From contig NZ_BMIF01000012.1 in NCBI RefSeq assembly GCF_014641695.1, forward strand, positions 56,875 through 120,874: a DNA stretch of 64,000 nucleotides, given 5' to 3'. A program made the position numbers and the translations under genes. Origin of the DNA: Nitratireductor aestuarii (lineage in GTDB: Bacteria; Pseudomonadota; Alphaproteobacteria; Rhizobiales; Rhizobiaceae). Below the pieces are notes generated by a model. It saw nothing but the letters and a program-made list of their open reading frames with translations, did not search any database and was not told the origin of the DNA. Shown in pieces: positions 46,360-55,377 of this stretch; positions within the stretch are counted from its first letter, which is position 1, and the number at the start of each line of letters is the position of its first letter.

Positions 46360-47937
46360 ATGACGCGAAAGTATCCCGAAAAGGTTTCCGTGGTGGTCAT
46401 TGGGGCAGGGCCAGCCGGACTTACAACCGCAAACCTCCTTGCCCGCTACGGCGTGGAGGCAATCGTCCTGGAACGGCAGCCAGGGCCGATGGGGCTGCCG
46501 CGCGCGATCGTTCTGGACGATGAAGGCGCGCGCACGCTTCAGGTTTTTGGCCTGGACAAGACCTATGTGAAGGAAGCCATCGTGGGAGACGGGTCGCGTT
46601 ATTTCGACGACGCCGGTCTCTGCTTTGCCCAGACGGGTTCTGGCAGTCAAACCTATGGGTTTCCCAAGCGTCATTTCATCTTCCAGCCCGAGCTTGAGGA
46701 GGCATTGGCTGAGGCCCTTGTGAGTGCTGCGCCCGGCACGCTCCATTACGCCTCGGAGGTGGTCGAAACGACGTCCCGTTCCAGCGGCGCAACTGTGCGG
46801 GTGAGGGATGCGGAGGGGGAAATCCATACCATCGCCTGCGAGTGGGTTCTTGCCTGCGACGGCGGAAGAAGCCCGACACGCGAGCGGCTGGGCATCGCCA
46901 TGAGTGGCAGCACCTATGACCAGGACTGGATCGTCCTCGATATGCGGAACGATCCCGATGACAGCCGCCACTCCAAATTCTTCTGCAGCGGGCATCGGCC
47001 AGCGGTCAGCGTACCGGCGCCGCGCGGCGGGCGGCGCTATGAGTTCATGCTGCTGCCGGGCGAGACGCGCGACGAGGTTCTTCAGTCGTCGTTCCTCGCG
47101 AAATTACTGGCGCCGCACCGGCCGTTCAACGAGGCCGACGTCATCCGGAAGACCGTCTACACGTTCCATGCCAGGATGGCGGACCGGCTGCGTTCAGGCC
47201 GGGTGGTGCTGCTCGGCGATGCTGCGCACCTGACGCCCCCCTTCGCCGGCCAGGGCATGAACGCCGGGCTGCGCGACGCCCACAACGTGACGTGGAAAGT
47301 CGCTGCGTGCGTCAGGGGTGAATGCGTCAGCGACACCATCCTGGACAGCTACGAAGCCGAACGGCGGCTGCCCGCCTGGGACATGATCCAGATCGCGGTC
47401 GCGATGGGGAAATTCGTGATGCCTGCCGGTCCTGAGGAGATCCGCTTCCGCGACACACTTCTCGGCGCGCTTGCCCCCTTCCCACGGGTGCGCGACTACC
47501 TGATCCAGATGCGTTTCAAGCCCCGACCGCGCTATCAGACCGGCCTCTTTCTCGATCTCGACAGCCAGGATTTCGAAGCGTCGCTGGTCGGGGAAATGGT
47601 TCCTCAGCCCAGAGTGGAGTTGGCGGGAAGCGGACCTGTTCTGCTGGATACTCTCCTTGGCCGGGGGTTCAGCCTGATCAGCCAGGATGACGCGGGCAGG
47701 GAGGCGGTGGCTGCACTCGGCCCAGAGGAGTATCTGGGCCTGCCTTTGCGACACGTACATCTGGATGAGAAAAGCGTTGCGAACCGAGCGGACCCGATTT
47801 TCCGTCCGTTCAGGACGCACAGGGATCAGGTGCTTCTGGTGCGTCCGGATCGATACTGTGCAGCCGCCATCTGGCCGGAGCAACTTCGCGATGACCTGCA
47901 GCGTTACAGGCTGCTGTTCGGTGAGAGCCAGACATAG
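46360..47937 (+). CDS. FAD-dependent aromatic hydroxylase, MhpA-like, copy 2
   Basis: 525 residues. FAD motif VVVIGAGPAGLTTANLLARYG near 10-30, DG motif VLACDGGRSPTRERL, and GD motif VVLLGDAAHLTPPFAGQGMNAGLRDAHNVTWKV near 285-315, the version found in MhpA (3-(3-hydroxyphenyl)propionate hydroxylase). It is not a recent duplicate of copy 1: the two belong to different subgroups, so they may act on different rings or successive positions. Weak RBS. Last gene of the aromatic operon in the same orientation. Confidence 0.9.
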   Translation: MTRKYPEKVSVVVIGAGPAGLTTANLLARYGVEAIVLERQPGPMGLPRAIVLDDEGARTLQVFGLDKTYVKEAIVGDGSRYFDDAGLCFAQTGSGSQTYGFPKRHFIFQPELEEALAEALVSAAPGTLHYASEVVETTSRSSGATVRVRDAEGEIHTIACEWVLACDGGRSPTRERLGIAMSGSTYDQDWIVLDMRNDPDDSRHSKFFCSGHRPAVSVPAPRGGRRYEFMLLPGETRDEVLQSSFLAKLLAPHRPFNEADVIRKTVYTFHARMADRLRSGRVVLLGDAAHLTPPFAGQGMNAGLRDAHNVTWKVAACVRGECVSDTILDSYEAERRLPAWDMIQIAVAMGKFVMPAGPEEIRFRDTLLGALAPFPRVRDYLIQMRFKPRPRYQTGLFLDLDSQDFEASLVGEMVPQPRVELAGSGPVLLDTLLGRGFSLISQDDAGREAVAALGPEEYLGLPLRHVHLDEKSVANRADPIFRPFRTHRDQVLLVRPDRYCAAAIWPEQLRDDLQRYRLLFGESQT

Positions 47938-48102
47938 GAAGCGCTGGTTCAACAGGTCTGTGGCGTCCCAAGGTCCTCCTGCCGAATATTTCCGTATGCT
48001 GTACAAGAAATCTTGATTACAGCAGGATTCACCCGATTTGAGGGGATGGTGACCGACAAGCTTTGCGGCCGCCAGTGCAGAGGTGAACCCGTGGGAGGTC
48101 AG

Positions 48103-49176
48103 ATGCCGAGTATGAGCGACGACACGTATCCTGAACTTGGAACTCGGAGGCATCCGACTCTTGGCCTGGATACGTTTGGTGATGCCCCTATAGACGGTGC
48201 TCCGGCCAATCATGCCGAGACGTTGCGTCAGGTGCTTGCGGAGGCCGAGCTGGCTGACTCGGTGGGCGTCGACTATATCGGCTTGGGAGAGCACCACCGC
48301 CCCGACTTCTCGATCTCAGCACCTGATGTCGTGCTTGCGGCGATTGCTGGCCGGACGAAGCGCATCCGGCTCGGCACCGGCGTCACCGTGCTTTCCTCGG
48401 ACGATCCAATTCGGGTCTACCAACGTTTTGCAACTCTGGACGCGGTCTCGAACGGTCGTGCGGAGGTGCAACTTGGCCGCGGATCGTTCATAGAGTCATT
48501 CGGTCTGTTCGGGCTCGACCTTGCCGACTACGACCGGCTTTACGCGGAGAAGCTCGATCTTTTCGCCGCCCTCCGATCCGAACAACCGGTAACCTGGAAA
48601 GGCACGATCCGCCCGCCGCTGGAGGGTGTCCGGGTATACCCAACCACCGCCGCTGGGCGTCTGCCCGCGTGGGTCGCGGTCGGTGGTACGCCCGAGTCGG
48701 TTGTGCGCGCGGCGCAGTACGGGATGCCACTGGTGCTTGCGGTGATCGGCGGCTCGCCTGCCGGGTTCGTTCCGTTCGCCGACCTTTACCGTCGGGCGCT
48801 GCAGAAGTTCGGGTTGCCGGAGCTGCCCATCGGCATGCATTCGCCTGGCCACATAGCGGCTACCGATGAGGAGGCCCGCGAGCAGGTCTACCCCCACCAG
48901 GCCGAGCAATTCACACGCATCGGCCGGGAGCGCGGCTGGGCCCCGTACAACAGGTCCATGTTTGACCAGGCCGCTGGCCCGCAGGGAGCACTGTTCGTCG
49001 GCTCACCTGAGACCGTGGCGCGGAAGATCGTCTGGGCAATCCGGGAGCTTGGGCTCTCCCGCTTTCAGCTGAAGTACGCCGTCGGCGGGTTGCCACACGA
49101 ACAGCGCATGGAGTCAATCCGCCTCTACGGCACTGAGGTCATTCCTCGGGTAAGAAAGCTGCTTGCCGAAGGGTAG
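48103..49176 (+). CDS. LLM-class (luciferase-like) flavin oxidoreductase
   Basis: 357-residue TIM-barrel protein of the bacterial luciferase-like family: ADSVGVDYIGLGEHHRPDFSISAPDVVLAAIAGRTKRIRLGTGVTVL near 45-95 is diagnostic. Members use FMNH2 or F420 for monooxygenation or hydride transfer. The start at 48103 follows GGGAGGTCAG; another ATG 9 bp later is possible. A perfect 11-bp hairpin follows. It is separated by 165 bp from the aromatic operon and may be independent. Substrate not deducible. Confidence 0.88.
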   Translation: MPSMSDDTYPELGTRRHPTLGLDTFGDAPIDGAPANHAETLRQVLAEAELADSVGVDYIGLGEHHRPDFSISAPDVVLAAIAGRTKRIRLGTGVTVLSSDDPIRVYQRFATLDAVSNGRAEVQLGRGSFIESFGLFGLDLADYDRLYAEKLDLFAALRSEQPVTWKGTIRPPLEGVRVYPTTAAGRLPAWVAVGGTPESVVRAAQYGMPLVLAVIGGSPAGFVPFADLYRRALQKFGLPELPIGMHSPGHIAATDEEAREQVYPHQAEQFTRIGRERGWAPYNRSMFDQAAGPQGALFVGSPETVARKIVWAIRELGLSRFQLKYAVGGLPHEQRMESIRLYGTEVIPRVRKLLAEG

Positions 49177-49192
49177 AACAGCGTCCTGCTAA

Positions 49193-49221
49193 AGCTTGGC
49201 GCCCAGGTGAGGCGCCAAGCT
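49193..49221. terminator. Hairpin between convergent genes
   Basis: Perfect 11-bp stem AGCTTGGCGCC/GGCGCCAAGCT with 7-nt loop CAGGTGA, between the luciferase-like gene and the convergent TctC-type gene. No T run on either side, so it may be a weak or factor-assisted terminator. Confidence 0.6.
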
Positions 49222-49235
49222 GAACGGCCAAGGGC

Positions 49236-50198
49236 TCAATCCGTCCAGACATTGTACTTTTCGACCACCGGCTTCCACTTCTTTATTTCATCGTCGAGCA
49301 TTGCCGCGAATTCCGCCGGCGTTGTGGTGCGTGGCGTGAAGCCGCCCTTTTCAAGCCGCTCCTGGTTCGCCGGGTCAGCGAGCACTTCTGCGACCGCCTT
49401 GGCAAAGGCCTCGGTGATTTCGGGCGGAACTTTGCTGGAGCCCTGCATGCCGTACCAGGGAGCGGCCGTGAACTGGATCCCTGTTTCGACAAAGGTCGGC
49501 ACGTCAGGCAAAAGCGAGGATCGCTCGGCGCCGACAGTTGCCAGCGGCTTGACCTTTCCCTCCTTGATCAGCGCCATATAGACCGGCGCCTGATCCACGA
49601 TGACGTCGATCTCGGCGGCCGCCAGCTTGGGCTGCATTTCGCGAGCCGCGCCGCGCATCGGCACCATCTCGAACTGCACGCCGGCAAGTTCCTGGAGAGC
49701 AAGGCCGGTCATGTGGGAATAGGTGCCCTTGCCCGGATGAGCGTATTTAAGCGAGCCGGGCTTTTCCTTTGCCAGCGCGATGAGACCGGCAAGGTCGTCG
49801 ACAGGCGAGTCAGGGCGTACAACCATGACCATCTCGGTTTCGTTGGTCAGGGTCACAGCCGAAAAATCTTCGAACTTGTAGGGAAGCGGCTTGCTTGAGG
49901 TCAGGTGATTGTTCACCCCCGGCGCCGGGGACGTGTGGATCCAGGTATAGCCGTCAGGTGGGGACTGCACGACGTGAAGCTGTCCGGCATTGCCGCCGTC
50001 ATCGCTGAGGTTTTCGATGACAATGGTGTTGCCCCATTTCTTCATAAGGCCATCGGCGATGATCCGGGCGAGAACGTCGCCACCGGTGCCCTCGGGTCGC
50101 GGTACGACGATCGTCATCGTCTTGTCCATGGGCCATTCCGCCATTGCCGGTGATACGGACATGGCGGTTAGAACGCAGAACAGCAGTGCCTTTCGCAT
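49236..50198 (-). CDS. Tripartite tricarboxylate transporter binding protein (TctC/Bug family), orphan
   Basis: 320 residues; signal peptide MRKALLFCVLTAMSVSPAMA. The mature protein has the Bug pattern: MTIVVPRPEGTGGDVLARII, the VVQSPPDGYTWIHTSPAP loop that binds a carboxylate through main chain and waters, and the C-terminal GFTPRTTTPAEFAAML. Start at 50198 follows CAGGGAGGAAAA. No TctA/TctB membrane partner is encoded nearby, as is common for orphan Bug proteins, which can also act as sensors. A palindrome AATCGATCGATT lies 94 bp upstream, in the promoter region shared with the HisD-like operon. Confidence 0.92.
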   Translation of the reverse strand: MRKALLFCVLTAMSVSPAMAEWPMDKTMTIVVPRPEGTGGDVLARIIADGLMKKWGNTIVIENLSDDGGNAGQLHVVQSPPDGYTWIHTSPAPGVNNHLTSSKPLPYKFEDFSAVTLTNETEMVMVVRPDSPVDDLAGLIALAKEKPGSLKYAHPGKGTYSHMTGLALQELAGVQFEMVPMRGAAREMQPKLAAAEIDVIVDQAPVYMALIKEGKVKPLATVGAERSSLLPDVPTFVETGIQFTAAPWYGMQGSSKVPPEITEAFAKAVAEVLADPANQERLEKGGFTPRTTTPAEFAAMLDDEIKKWKPVVEKYNVWTD

Positions 50199-50291
50199 GT
50201 ATTTTCCTCCCTGCAATTGACGGCGAAGGATGGTGAAACGCTGCCCATGGGCACCGTGCGACGGAGAATAGTTCAAATCGCTTCTAAAATA

Positions 50292-50303
50292 AATCGATCG
50301 ATT
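50292..50303. promoter_or_regulatory. Candidate TetR operator site A, AATCGATCGATT
   Basis: Perfect 12-bp palindrome followed by GAAT, in the 171 bp between the divergent TctC-type and HisD-like genes. It matches sites B (54373), C (56868) and D (57021); consensus AATCRATYGATTGAWT. All four lie in divergent promoter regions around the TetR gene at 55378-56112. Confidence 0.65.
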
Positions 50304-50369
50304 GAATGAATTGAAGCTTGCGCTGTTGTCTTACCGATCTATTCTTCGCCGGAAAAGGGAGGACGAGAG

Positions 50370-51677
50370 ATGAGCATTCTTTATCTCAAGCGCGGAAAGC
50401 CTGTCGAAGAGCGCTCGCAGGACGACAGCAAGGTGCAGACCATAGTCGAAGGTATTCTCAAGGATATCGAGACGCGGGGGGATGAAGCTGTTCGCGAACT
50501 CTCCGAGAAATTTGACAAATACTCCCCCGCTTCCTTCAGGCTAAACGCCGGAGAGATCGAAGCCTTGATGAACCAGGTTTCGCCCTCGGACATGGAGGAC
50601 ATAAGGTTCGCGCAGGCGCAGGTGCGCAATTTTGCCAAGGCGCAGCGCGCTTCAATGCAGGATATCGAAGTCGAAACGCTTCCCGGGGTCATCCTCGGTC
50701 ATCGCCACATTCCGGTGCAATCCGTTGGTTGCTACATCCCGGGTGGCAAGTTCCCGATGGTGGCTTCCGCACACATGTCGGTGGTGACCGCTTCGGTCGC
50801 GGGTGTGCCTCGGATCGCCGCCGCCACGCCGGCCTTCGGGGGCGCGCCGAACCCGGCTGTGATTGCCGCCATGCACCTTGGCGGCGCACACGAGATCTAT
50901 GTGCTCGGCGGCGTGCAGGCGGTTGGAGCGCTAGCGCTCGGAACAGAAACGATCGAGCCAGTGCACATGCTGGTCGGGCCAGGCAATGCCTTCGTGGCAG
51001 AAGCCAAGCGGCAGCTTTTCGGCCGCGTGGGAATCGATCTCTTTGCCGGCCCGACGGAGACCATGGTGATCGCCGATAGTACGGTCGACGCCGAACTTTG
51101 CGCGACAGACCTTCTAGGTCAGGCGGAGCACGGGTACAATTCTCCGGCGGTCCTCATCACCAATTCGCGCAAGCTTGCCGAGGAAACCATTGCCGAAATC
51201 GATCGTCTTCTTACGATCCTGCCCACGGCTGAGACAGCCGCGAAAAGCTGGGAGGACTATGGTGAAGTGATCGTCTGCAACACCTATGAGGAGATGCTCG
51301 ATGTCGCCAACGACATCGCGTCTGAGCATGTCCAGGTGATGACGGATCGCGACGACTGGTTCCTGGAGAACATGCATTCCTATGGCGCGCTTTTCCTTGG
51401 CCCGCGAACCAACGTGGCGAACGGCGACAAGGTGATCGGCACCAACCACACCTTGCCCACCAGAAAGGCCGGCCGCTACACCGGCGGGCTATGGGTCGGC
51501 AAGTATCTCAAGACCCATTCCTACCAGAAGGTCCTGACCGACGAGGCTGCCGCCATGATCGGTGAATATTGTTCCCGGCTTTGTATTCTGGAAGGTTTCA
51601 TCGGTCACGCAGAACAGGCTAACATGCGCGTACGCCGCTATGGCGGTCGGAATATCCCCTATGGCGGCTCGGCATGA
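50370..51677 (+). CDS. HisD-family dehydrogenase (sulfopropanediol/HpsN-like rather than biosynthetic)
   Basis: 435-residue Zn/NAD four-electron dehydrogenase fold. Histidinol-dehydrogenase active-site residues are kept: Gln251 and His254 ([10 protein letters not shown]), Glu319-His320 (IASEHVQVM), Asp353 ([10 protein letters not shown]) and His413 (GFIGHAEQ). Catabolic relatives such as HpsN oxidise a vicinal diol or alcohol through the aldehyde to the acid. Context is catabolic (SDR and MDR genes overlap downstream by ATGA; operator site upstream), so histidine synthesis is unlikely. AGGGAGGACGAG RBS. The precise alcohol is unknown. Confidence 0.88.
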   Translation: MSILYLKRGKPVEERSQDDSKVQTIVEGILKDIETRGDEAVRELSEKFDKYSPASFRLNAGEIEALMNQVSPSDMEDIRFAQAQVRNFAKAQRASMQDIEVETLPGVILGHRHIPVQSVGCYIPGGKFPMVASAHMSVVTASVAGVPRIAAATPAFGGAPNPAVIAAMHLGGAHEIYVLGGVQAVGALALGTETIEPVHMLVGPGNAFVAEAKRQLFGRVGIDLFAGPTETMVIADSTVDAELCATDLLGQAEHGYNSPAVLITNSRKLAEETIAEIDRLLTILPTAETAAKSWEDYGEVIVCNTYEEMLDVANDIASEHVQVMTDRDDWFLENMHSYGALFLGPRTNVANGDKVIGTNHTLPTRKAGRYTGGLWVGKYLKTHSYQKVLTDEAAAMIGEYCSRLCILEGFIGHAEQANMRVRRYGGRNIPYGGSA

Positions 51678-52444
51678 CCCTTGACCTTCCTCGTACCCCC
51701 TCGTTTCGACTGGATGGCAAGGGAGCGCTTGTGGTCGGCGCATCCTCAGGCATAGGGCTCGGGGCTGCGGTGGCGCTGGCAGAGGCCGGCGCAAAGGTTA
51801 CCCTCGCCGCACGCTCGCTCGACCGGCTCAGCCCAGTTGCCGAGGCTTTGCACGATGCGGGCTTTCAGGCAGACGTGCTGGAATTGGATATCCAAGATCT
51901 CGAGGGCACGGAGCAGACGATCGCTTCCCGCGAGCCATTCGACGTTCTCGTGAACAGTGCGGGCCTTGCCCGCCATGGCCCGGCACTCGAAACCACCGTT
52001 GCCGACTTCGATGCAGTCGTCGGCATCAACCTCCGTGGAGCCTATTTCCTGACGCGGGCCGTCGCGAGGAAGCTGATCGAGGCCGGGAAACCCGGCTCGC
52101 TGATCAACATCTCCTCCCAGATGGCGCATGTCAGCGGGATCGATCGGGTCGTATACAGCGCGACCAAGCACGCGATTGAAGGTTTTACCAAAGGAATGGC
52201 GATCGAGTGGGGGAAGCATGGCATCCGCGTCAACACCATCTGCCCAACCTTCATCAGAACGCCCTTGACGGAACAGACGTTGGCTAATCCCGAAAGGGTG
52301 GAGTGGATCCTGTCGAAGATCAAACTCGGCCGGCTTGGGGAAATCGAGGACGTCATGGGCCCGGTCACGTTCCTCGCATCAGACGCCTCGGCAATGATCA
52401 CGGGTACCGCGCTCATGGTTGATGGAGGCTGGACCGCAGGATGA
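51674..52444 (+). CDS. Short-chain dehydrogenase/reductase 1
   Basis: 256 residues: cofactor loop [20 protein letters not shown] near 21-40, NSAG motif [12 protein letters not shown] near 93, catalytic Ser ([11 protein letters not shown]) and YSATK near 156-160. A classical NAD(P)-dependent alcohol/ketone oxidoreductase. Overlaps the HisD-like stop and the next start by ATGA each, so the three proteins are made together and likely act in one pathway, with the SDR oxidising the other hydroxyl of a diol (inference). Confidence 0.93.
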   Translation: MTLDLPRTPSFRLDGKGALVVGASSGIGLGAAVALAEAGAKVTLAARSLDRLSPVAEALHDAGFQADVLELDIQDLEGTEQTIASREPFDVLVNSAGLARHGPALETTVADFDAVVGINLRGAYFLTRAVARKLIEAGKPGSLINISSQMAHVSGIDRVVYSATKHAIEGFTKGMAIEWGKHGIRVNTICPTFIRTPLTEQTLANPERVEWILSKIKLGRLGEIEDVMGPVTFLASDASAMITGTALMVDGGWTAG

Positions 52445-53496
52445 TGAAAACCAATGACATGAACTCCGGCGCTGTGCAGCCGCAGATCCCCGAACGTGCC
52501 CCTGCAATCATCTACCGCAGCTTTGGCGGTCCCGAGGTGCTGGAATTGACCGAGGTTCCTGTTTCAGGGCCGGGGCCGGACGAAGTTCTGATCCGCCATA
52601 CGGCTATCAGCGTCAACTTCTCGGATGTGAACGCACGGCGAGGCGGGTTTTATATCGGCCAGGACAATCCTGAGGCGGTTATTCCCGGCAATGAAGCCGT
52701 CGGCGTCGTCGTTGCGGCGGGAATTAACGCGGAAGGCTATGCTGTGGGCGACCGCGTTGCCTATGTGGGGATGGGCGGTGCGTTTTTCGCCAATTCAGGC
52801 TCTTACGCCACCTACAGGACTGTCCCTGCCTCGCGCTTGATCCGGGTGCCGGATGGACTTGCGGACAGCGACATTGCGGCGGTGCTGATGAAGGGCATGA
52901 CTGCGTCTGCCGCAATCAACCGGTTTTACAAGCCGGGTGCGGGCGAAACAGTGCTCATCCATGGGGCCACAGGCGGGGTGGGATTGATCCTGTTTCAATG
53001 GGCGAAGCACTGCGGAGCGCGGGTTTTCGGCACGGTCGGGTCCACGGCAAAGGCCGAGGTTGTCCGCAGCTATGGATGTGATGAACCGATCCTCTATCGG
53101 GAGGTCAACTTCGTTGATCGGGTGAGGGAGCTCTGCCCGCAAGGTGTTGACGTCGTTTACGACGGGGTTGGCGGCGACACGTTTATTGCTTCGCTGGATT
53201 GCGTCCGCCCCTTCGGCAAGCTGATCAACTACGGCAATGTCTCGGGACCGCTTCCATCGGTCAACCTGATGCTGCTTTCAGCCAAGGGCTCGCTCAGCAT
53301 TGGCCGTGTTGGCGTCACCGACCACATCAAGTCGCCTGAAGACTACCAGAGCGTTGCAGCCGAGCTCTTCTCACTGTGCCTGAGCGGAGCAATCAGGCCC
53401 TGCGTGCAAGCGATCCTGCCGCTTGGCGAAGCGGCCACTGCGCATCAAATGCTGGAATCCCACCAGAAGGCGGGATCCAACATTCTTGTTCCGTAG
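52441..53496 (+). CDS. Medium-chain quinone oxidoreductase-like protein 2
   Basis: 351 residues. GroES-like domain with SFGGPEVLELTEVPVSGPG, Rossmann loop IHGATGGVGLILFQWAKHCGARV near 172-194. No zinc ligands of the alcohol-dehydrogenase type are visible. Likely reduces an activated double bond or a quinone with NADPH. Third gene of the coupled HisD-SDR-MDR operon; followed by a degenerate copy of the intergenic repeat. Confidence 0.9.
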   Translation: MMKTNDMNSGAVQPQIPERAPAIIYRSFGGPEVLELTEVPVSGPGPDEVLIRHTAISVNFSDVNARRGGFYIGQDNPEAVIPGNEAVGVVVAAGINAEGYAVGDRVAYVGMGGAFFANSGSYATYRTVPASRLIRVPDGLADSDIAAVLMKGMTASAAINRFYKPGAGETVLIHGATGGVGLILFQWAKHCGARVFGTVGSTAKAEVVRSYGCDEPILYREVNFVDRVRELCPQGVDVVYDGVGGDTFIASLDCVRPFGKLINYGNVSGPLPSVNLMLLSAKGSLSIGRVGVTDHIKSPEDYQSVAAELFSLCLSGAIRPCVQAILPLGEAATAHQMLESHQKAGSNILVP

Positions 53497-53497
53497 C

Positions 53498-53536
53498 AGT
53501 ATTTCCAGCGGTATCCACTTTTCCTGAATTACATCA
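53498..53536. repeat. Degenerate intergenic repeat, copy 4
   Basis: GCAGTATTTCCAGCGGTATC then CACTTTTCCTGAATTACATC resembles the inverted form of the repeat core (CCACTTTTCCTGGAA) but with several changes. It sits at a stop codon between convergent genes, as do the better copies. Confidence 0.45.
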
Positions 53537-54277
53537 GACAATCCCGCCATCGGCGCGGATCACGCGTCCTGTCACCCAACGGGAATCGTCGGATGCCAGG
53601 AACGCGACAACGCCGGCGATGTCTTCCGGCATGCCGATCCTCGCCAGAGGCGTGATGGCCACGGTCTCATGACCGCGAGTCTCGACCGCCTTGGCCATGC
53701 GCTCCGACTTGATAAGCCCGGGAGCGACGGCGTTGACCGTAATCCCGCGCGGCCCCAACTCGCGTGCGAAGGATTCGGTGATGGCATTGACCGCGTTCTT
53801 CGCACCCGCATAGAGCGCGGCGCCGGGGAAAGGGTTGAGCGCCATGCGTGAGGTGATGGTCACAATCTTCCCGCCCGGCGATGTCAGATGCGGGGCGGCC
53901 GCCTGGATCGAGGCGATCGTGCCCCAGACGTTGATGTCGAAGGTCTGACGATAATCTTCCTCGGTGATGTCCTGCAGCATCTGGCGTCCCGCCACGCCTG
54001 CGGCGGTGACCAGAATGTCGAGGCGTCCGAACTCCTGGAGCGCAAGCTCTACCGAGGTGCGGGCCACGTCCGCGTTGCGGATATCGCCCCCCGCCGCCAC
54101 CGCTTTGCCACCTGCATCGCGGATCGATCGTGCGAGATCTTCGGCGATGTCTCGGTTTGACGAGTATCCGATGACAACAGCCGCTCCCCGCTCGGCAAAC
54201 ATTTTCACAACGCCCTTGCCAATGCCCTGCGATCCGCCCGTCACCCAGGCCACTTTCCCTGCAAACTGTCCAGACAT
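53534..54277 (-). CDS. Short-chain dehydrogenase/reductase 2, FabG-like
   Basis: 247 residues with TGGSQGIGKG near 14-23, TAAGVAG in place of NNAG, Ser of ITSRMAL and YAGAK near 150. C-terminal WVTGRVIRADGGIV is typical of FabG-like catabolic dehydrogenases. The start at 54277 is supported by TGGAGGTGGAG; an upstream in-frame ATG lies within that region. Divergent from the alpha/beta-hydrolase gene, with operator site B between. Confidence 0.92.
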   Translation of the reverse strand: MSGQFAGKVAWVTGGSQGIGKGVVKMFAERGAAVVIGYSSNRDIAEDLARSIRDAGGKAVAAGGDIRNADVARTSVELALQEFGRLDILVTAAGVAGRQMLQDITEEDYRQTFDINVWGTIASIQAAAPHLTSPGGKIVTITSRMALNPFPGAALYAGAKNAVNAITESFARELGPRGITVNAVAPGLIKSERMAKAVETRGHETVAITPLARIGMPEDIAGVVAFLASDDSRWVTGRVIRADGGIV

Positions 54278-54372
54278 CTCCACCTCCATTTTGCCCATGG
54301 CCTGCGATGATGATCGTCATCGAGCAGCGACCCATCGGTTCTTGACCTGAGACTTTCATACCAATATTTGTA

Positions 54373-54384
54373 AATCAAGTGATT
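54373..54384. promoter_or_regulatory. Candidate TetR operator site B, AATCAAGTGATT
   Basis: Near-palindrome followed by GAAT, 44 bp before the alpha/beta-hydrolase ATG and 96 bp before the divergent SDR ATG. Matches the site A-D consensus. Confidence 0.62.
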
Positions 54385-54427
54385 GAATTCCGCTCTGCAA
54401 AACACCGGCCCTGGGAGGGGACTGCAC

Positions 54428-55234
54428 ATGACGGTCAGCATCAAGCGTGGCCTTGTCGCCACGGACTATGGCTACATCCACTACAGGGAAGCAGGGGCAG
54501 GCGAAGCGATCGTCCTGATGCACATAAACCAGCAGTCCTCGGAGCTTTACCGCGAATTGATCACGGCGTTAGCGCCTCGGTTCCATGTCGTCGCAGTGGA
54601 TTTGCCAAGTCATGGCTGCTCGGACCACATCGCCTTCCAGCCGTCGCTGACCGACTATGGAAACGCCGTGGATGCCGTCATGACCGCCCTTGGCCATGAG
54701 CGCTACACCGTGCTTGGCGAAGCAACCGGATCAGGCGTAGCCATCGAGCTGGCGTCCACCCGCAAAAGCAAGGTAGTGCGGTGCGTGCTGGTAAACTGTC
54801 CCGAGCTCGATCGGCCGCCCGAAGAAGAGCTGGCTGAATTCAGGGACGAGCTGCGCCCCAGCGACGAAACGGGCTTTCCGCGCATTCGGACCATCGACTG
54901 GTGGCTGACGCATGATCCGCTTCACGCGCCAATCGAGCCAACGCAAGACTATATGGACCGCATAAACCGGGCGCAGATCGAGTGTGGGCGCGATCGCTGG
55001 CAGGCGCTGACAGCGCTGCACTACTACGACCTGAAGGGCGGCCAGACCCGGATCGATTGCCCGGTTCTCGTGCTCGTTGGCGAACACTTCTATTGCCGGG
55101 ACAAGGTTGAGACGATCAGCGGCCGCATCAAGGATTGCCGCTGGCATGAACTGCCAGGCGCCCGTTTCTGTGCGGGCTGGGAGCGGGCAGAGGAAATTGC
55201 CGCCCGCGTGATTGCGTTTGCAGCCGAACAATAG
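54428..55234 (+). CDS. Alpha/beta-hydrolase-fold protein lacking the usual nucleophile and histidine
   Basis: 268 residues of the alpha/beta-hydrolase fold (IVLMHINQQSSELYRELITALAPRFHVVAVDLPSHGCSD near 36-75). The nucleophile elbow reads LGEATGSG: Ala99 occupies the position of the catalytic Ser in GxSxG. The loop that carries the catalytic His reads PGARFCAGWERAEE, with Arg-Phe where Gly-His is usual. Classical hydrolysis is thus unlikely; a lyase, a cofactor-free oxygenase-like role, or a binding function are open. Start at 54428 follows GGGAGGGG. It is the first gene after site B and ends at an intergenic repeat. Confidence 0.85.
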   Translation: MTVSIKRGLVATDYGYIHYREAGAGEAIVLMHINQQSSELYRELITALAPRFHVVAVDLPSHGCSDHIAFQPSLTDYGNAVDAVMTALGHERYTVLGEATGSGVAIELASTRKSKVVRCVLVNCPELDRPPEEELAEFRDELRPSDETGFPRIRTIDWWLTHDPLHAPIEPTQDYMDRINRAQIECGRDRWQALTALHYYDLKGGQTRIDCPVLVLVGEHFYCRDKVETISGRIKDCRWHELPGARFCAGWERAEEIAARVIAFAAEQ

Positions 55235-55336
55235 AGCAGTTCAGACTTTCCCAGAAACTCTGAACTGCCCTAAGCCTCTGTTTTCTCGCGGTACCGGACG
55301 GAAAACCGGTCCCCACTTTTCCTGGAACCGCTCCAG
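55234..55336. repeat. Intergenic palindromic repeat, copy 5 (two parts)
   Basis: Part one (55236-55268) is a 10-bp perfect hairpin GCAGTTCAGA/TCTGAACTGC starting at the stop codon. Part two (55285-55333) is the inverted core GGACGGAAAACCGGTCCCCA plus the CTGTTTTCTCGCGG tail shared with copy 2. It may terminate the hydrolase transcript and the convergent TetR transcript. Confidence 0.75.
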
Positions 55337-55377
55337 GTTCGGCCGCCGGTTTGATCATCCAGTGGGCTCCTGGGGTT

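Noticed and set aside
50370..51677. Biosynthetic histidinol dehydrogenase
   Set aside because: No other his genes are near; it is translationally coupled to SDR and MDR genes and lies next to an operator shared with catabolic genes, so a catabolic HisD-like role is preferred.
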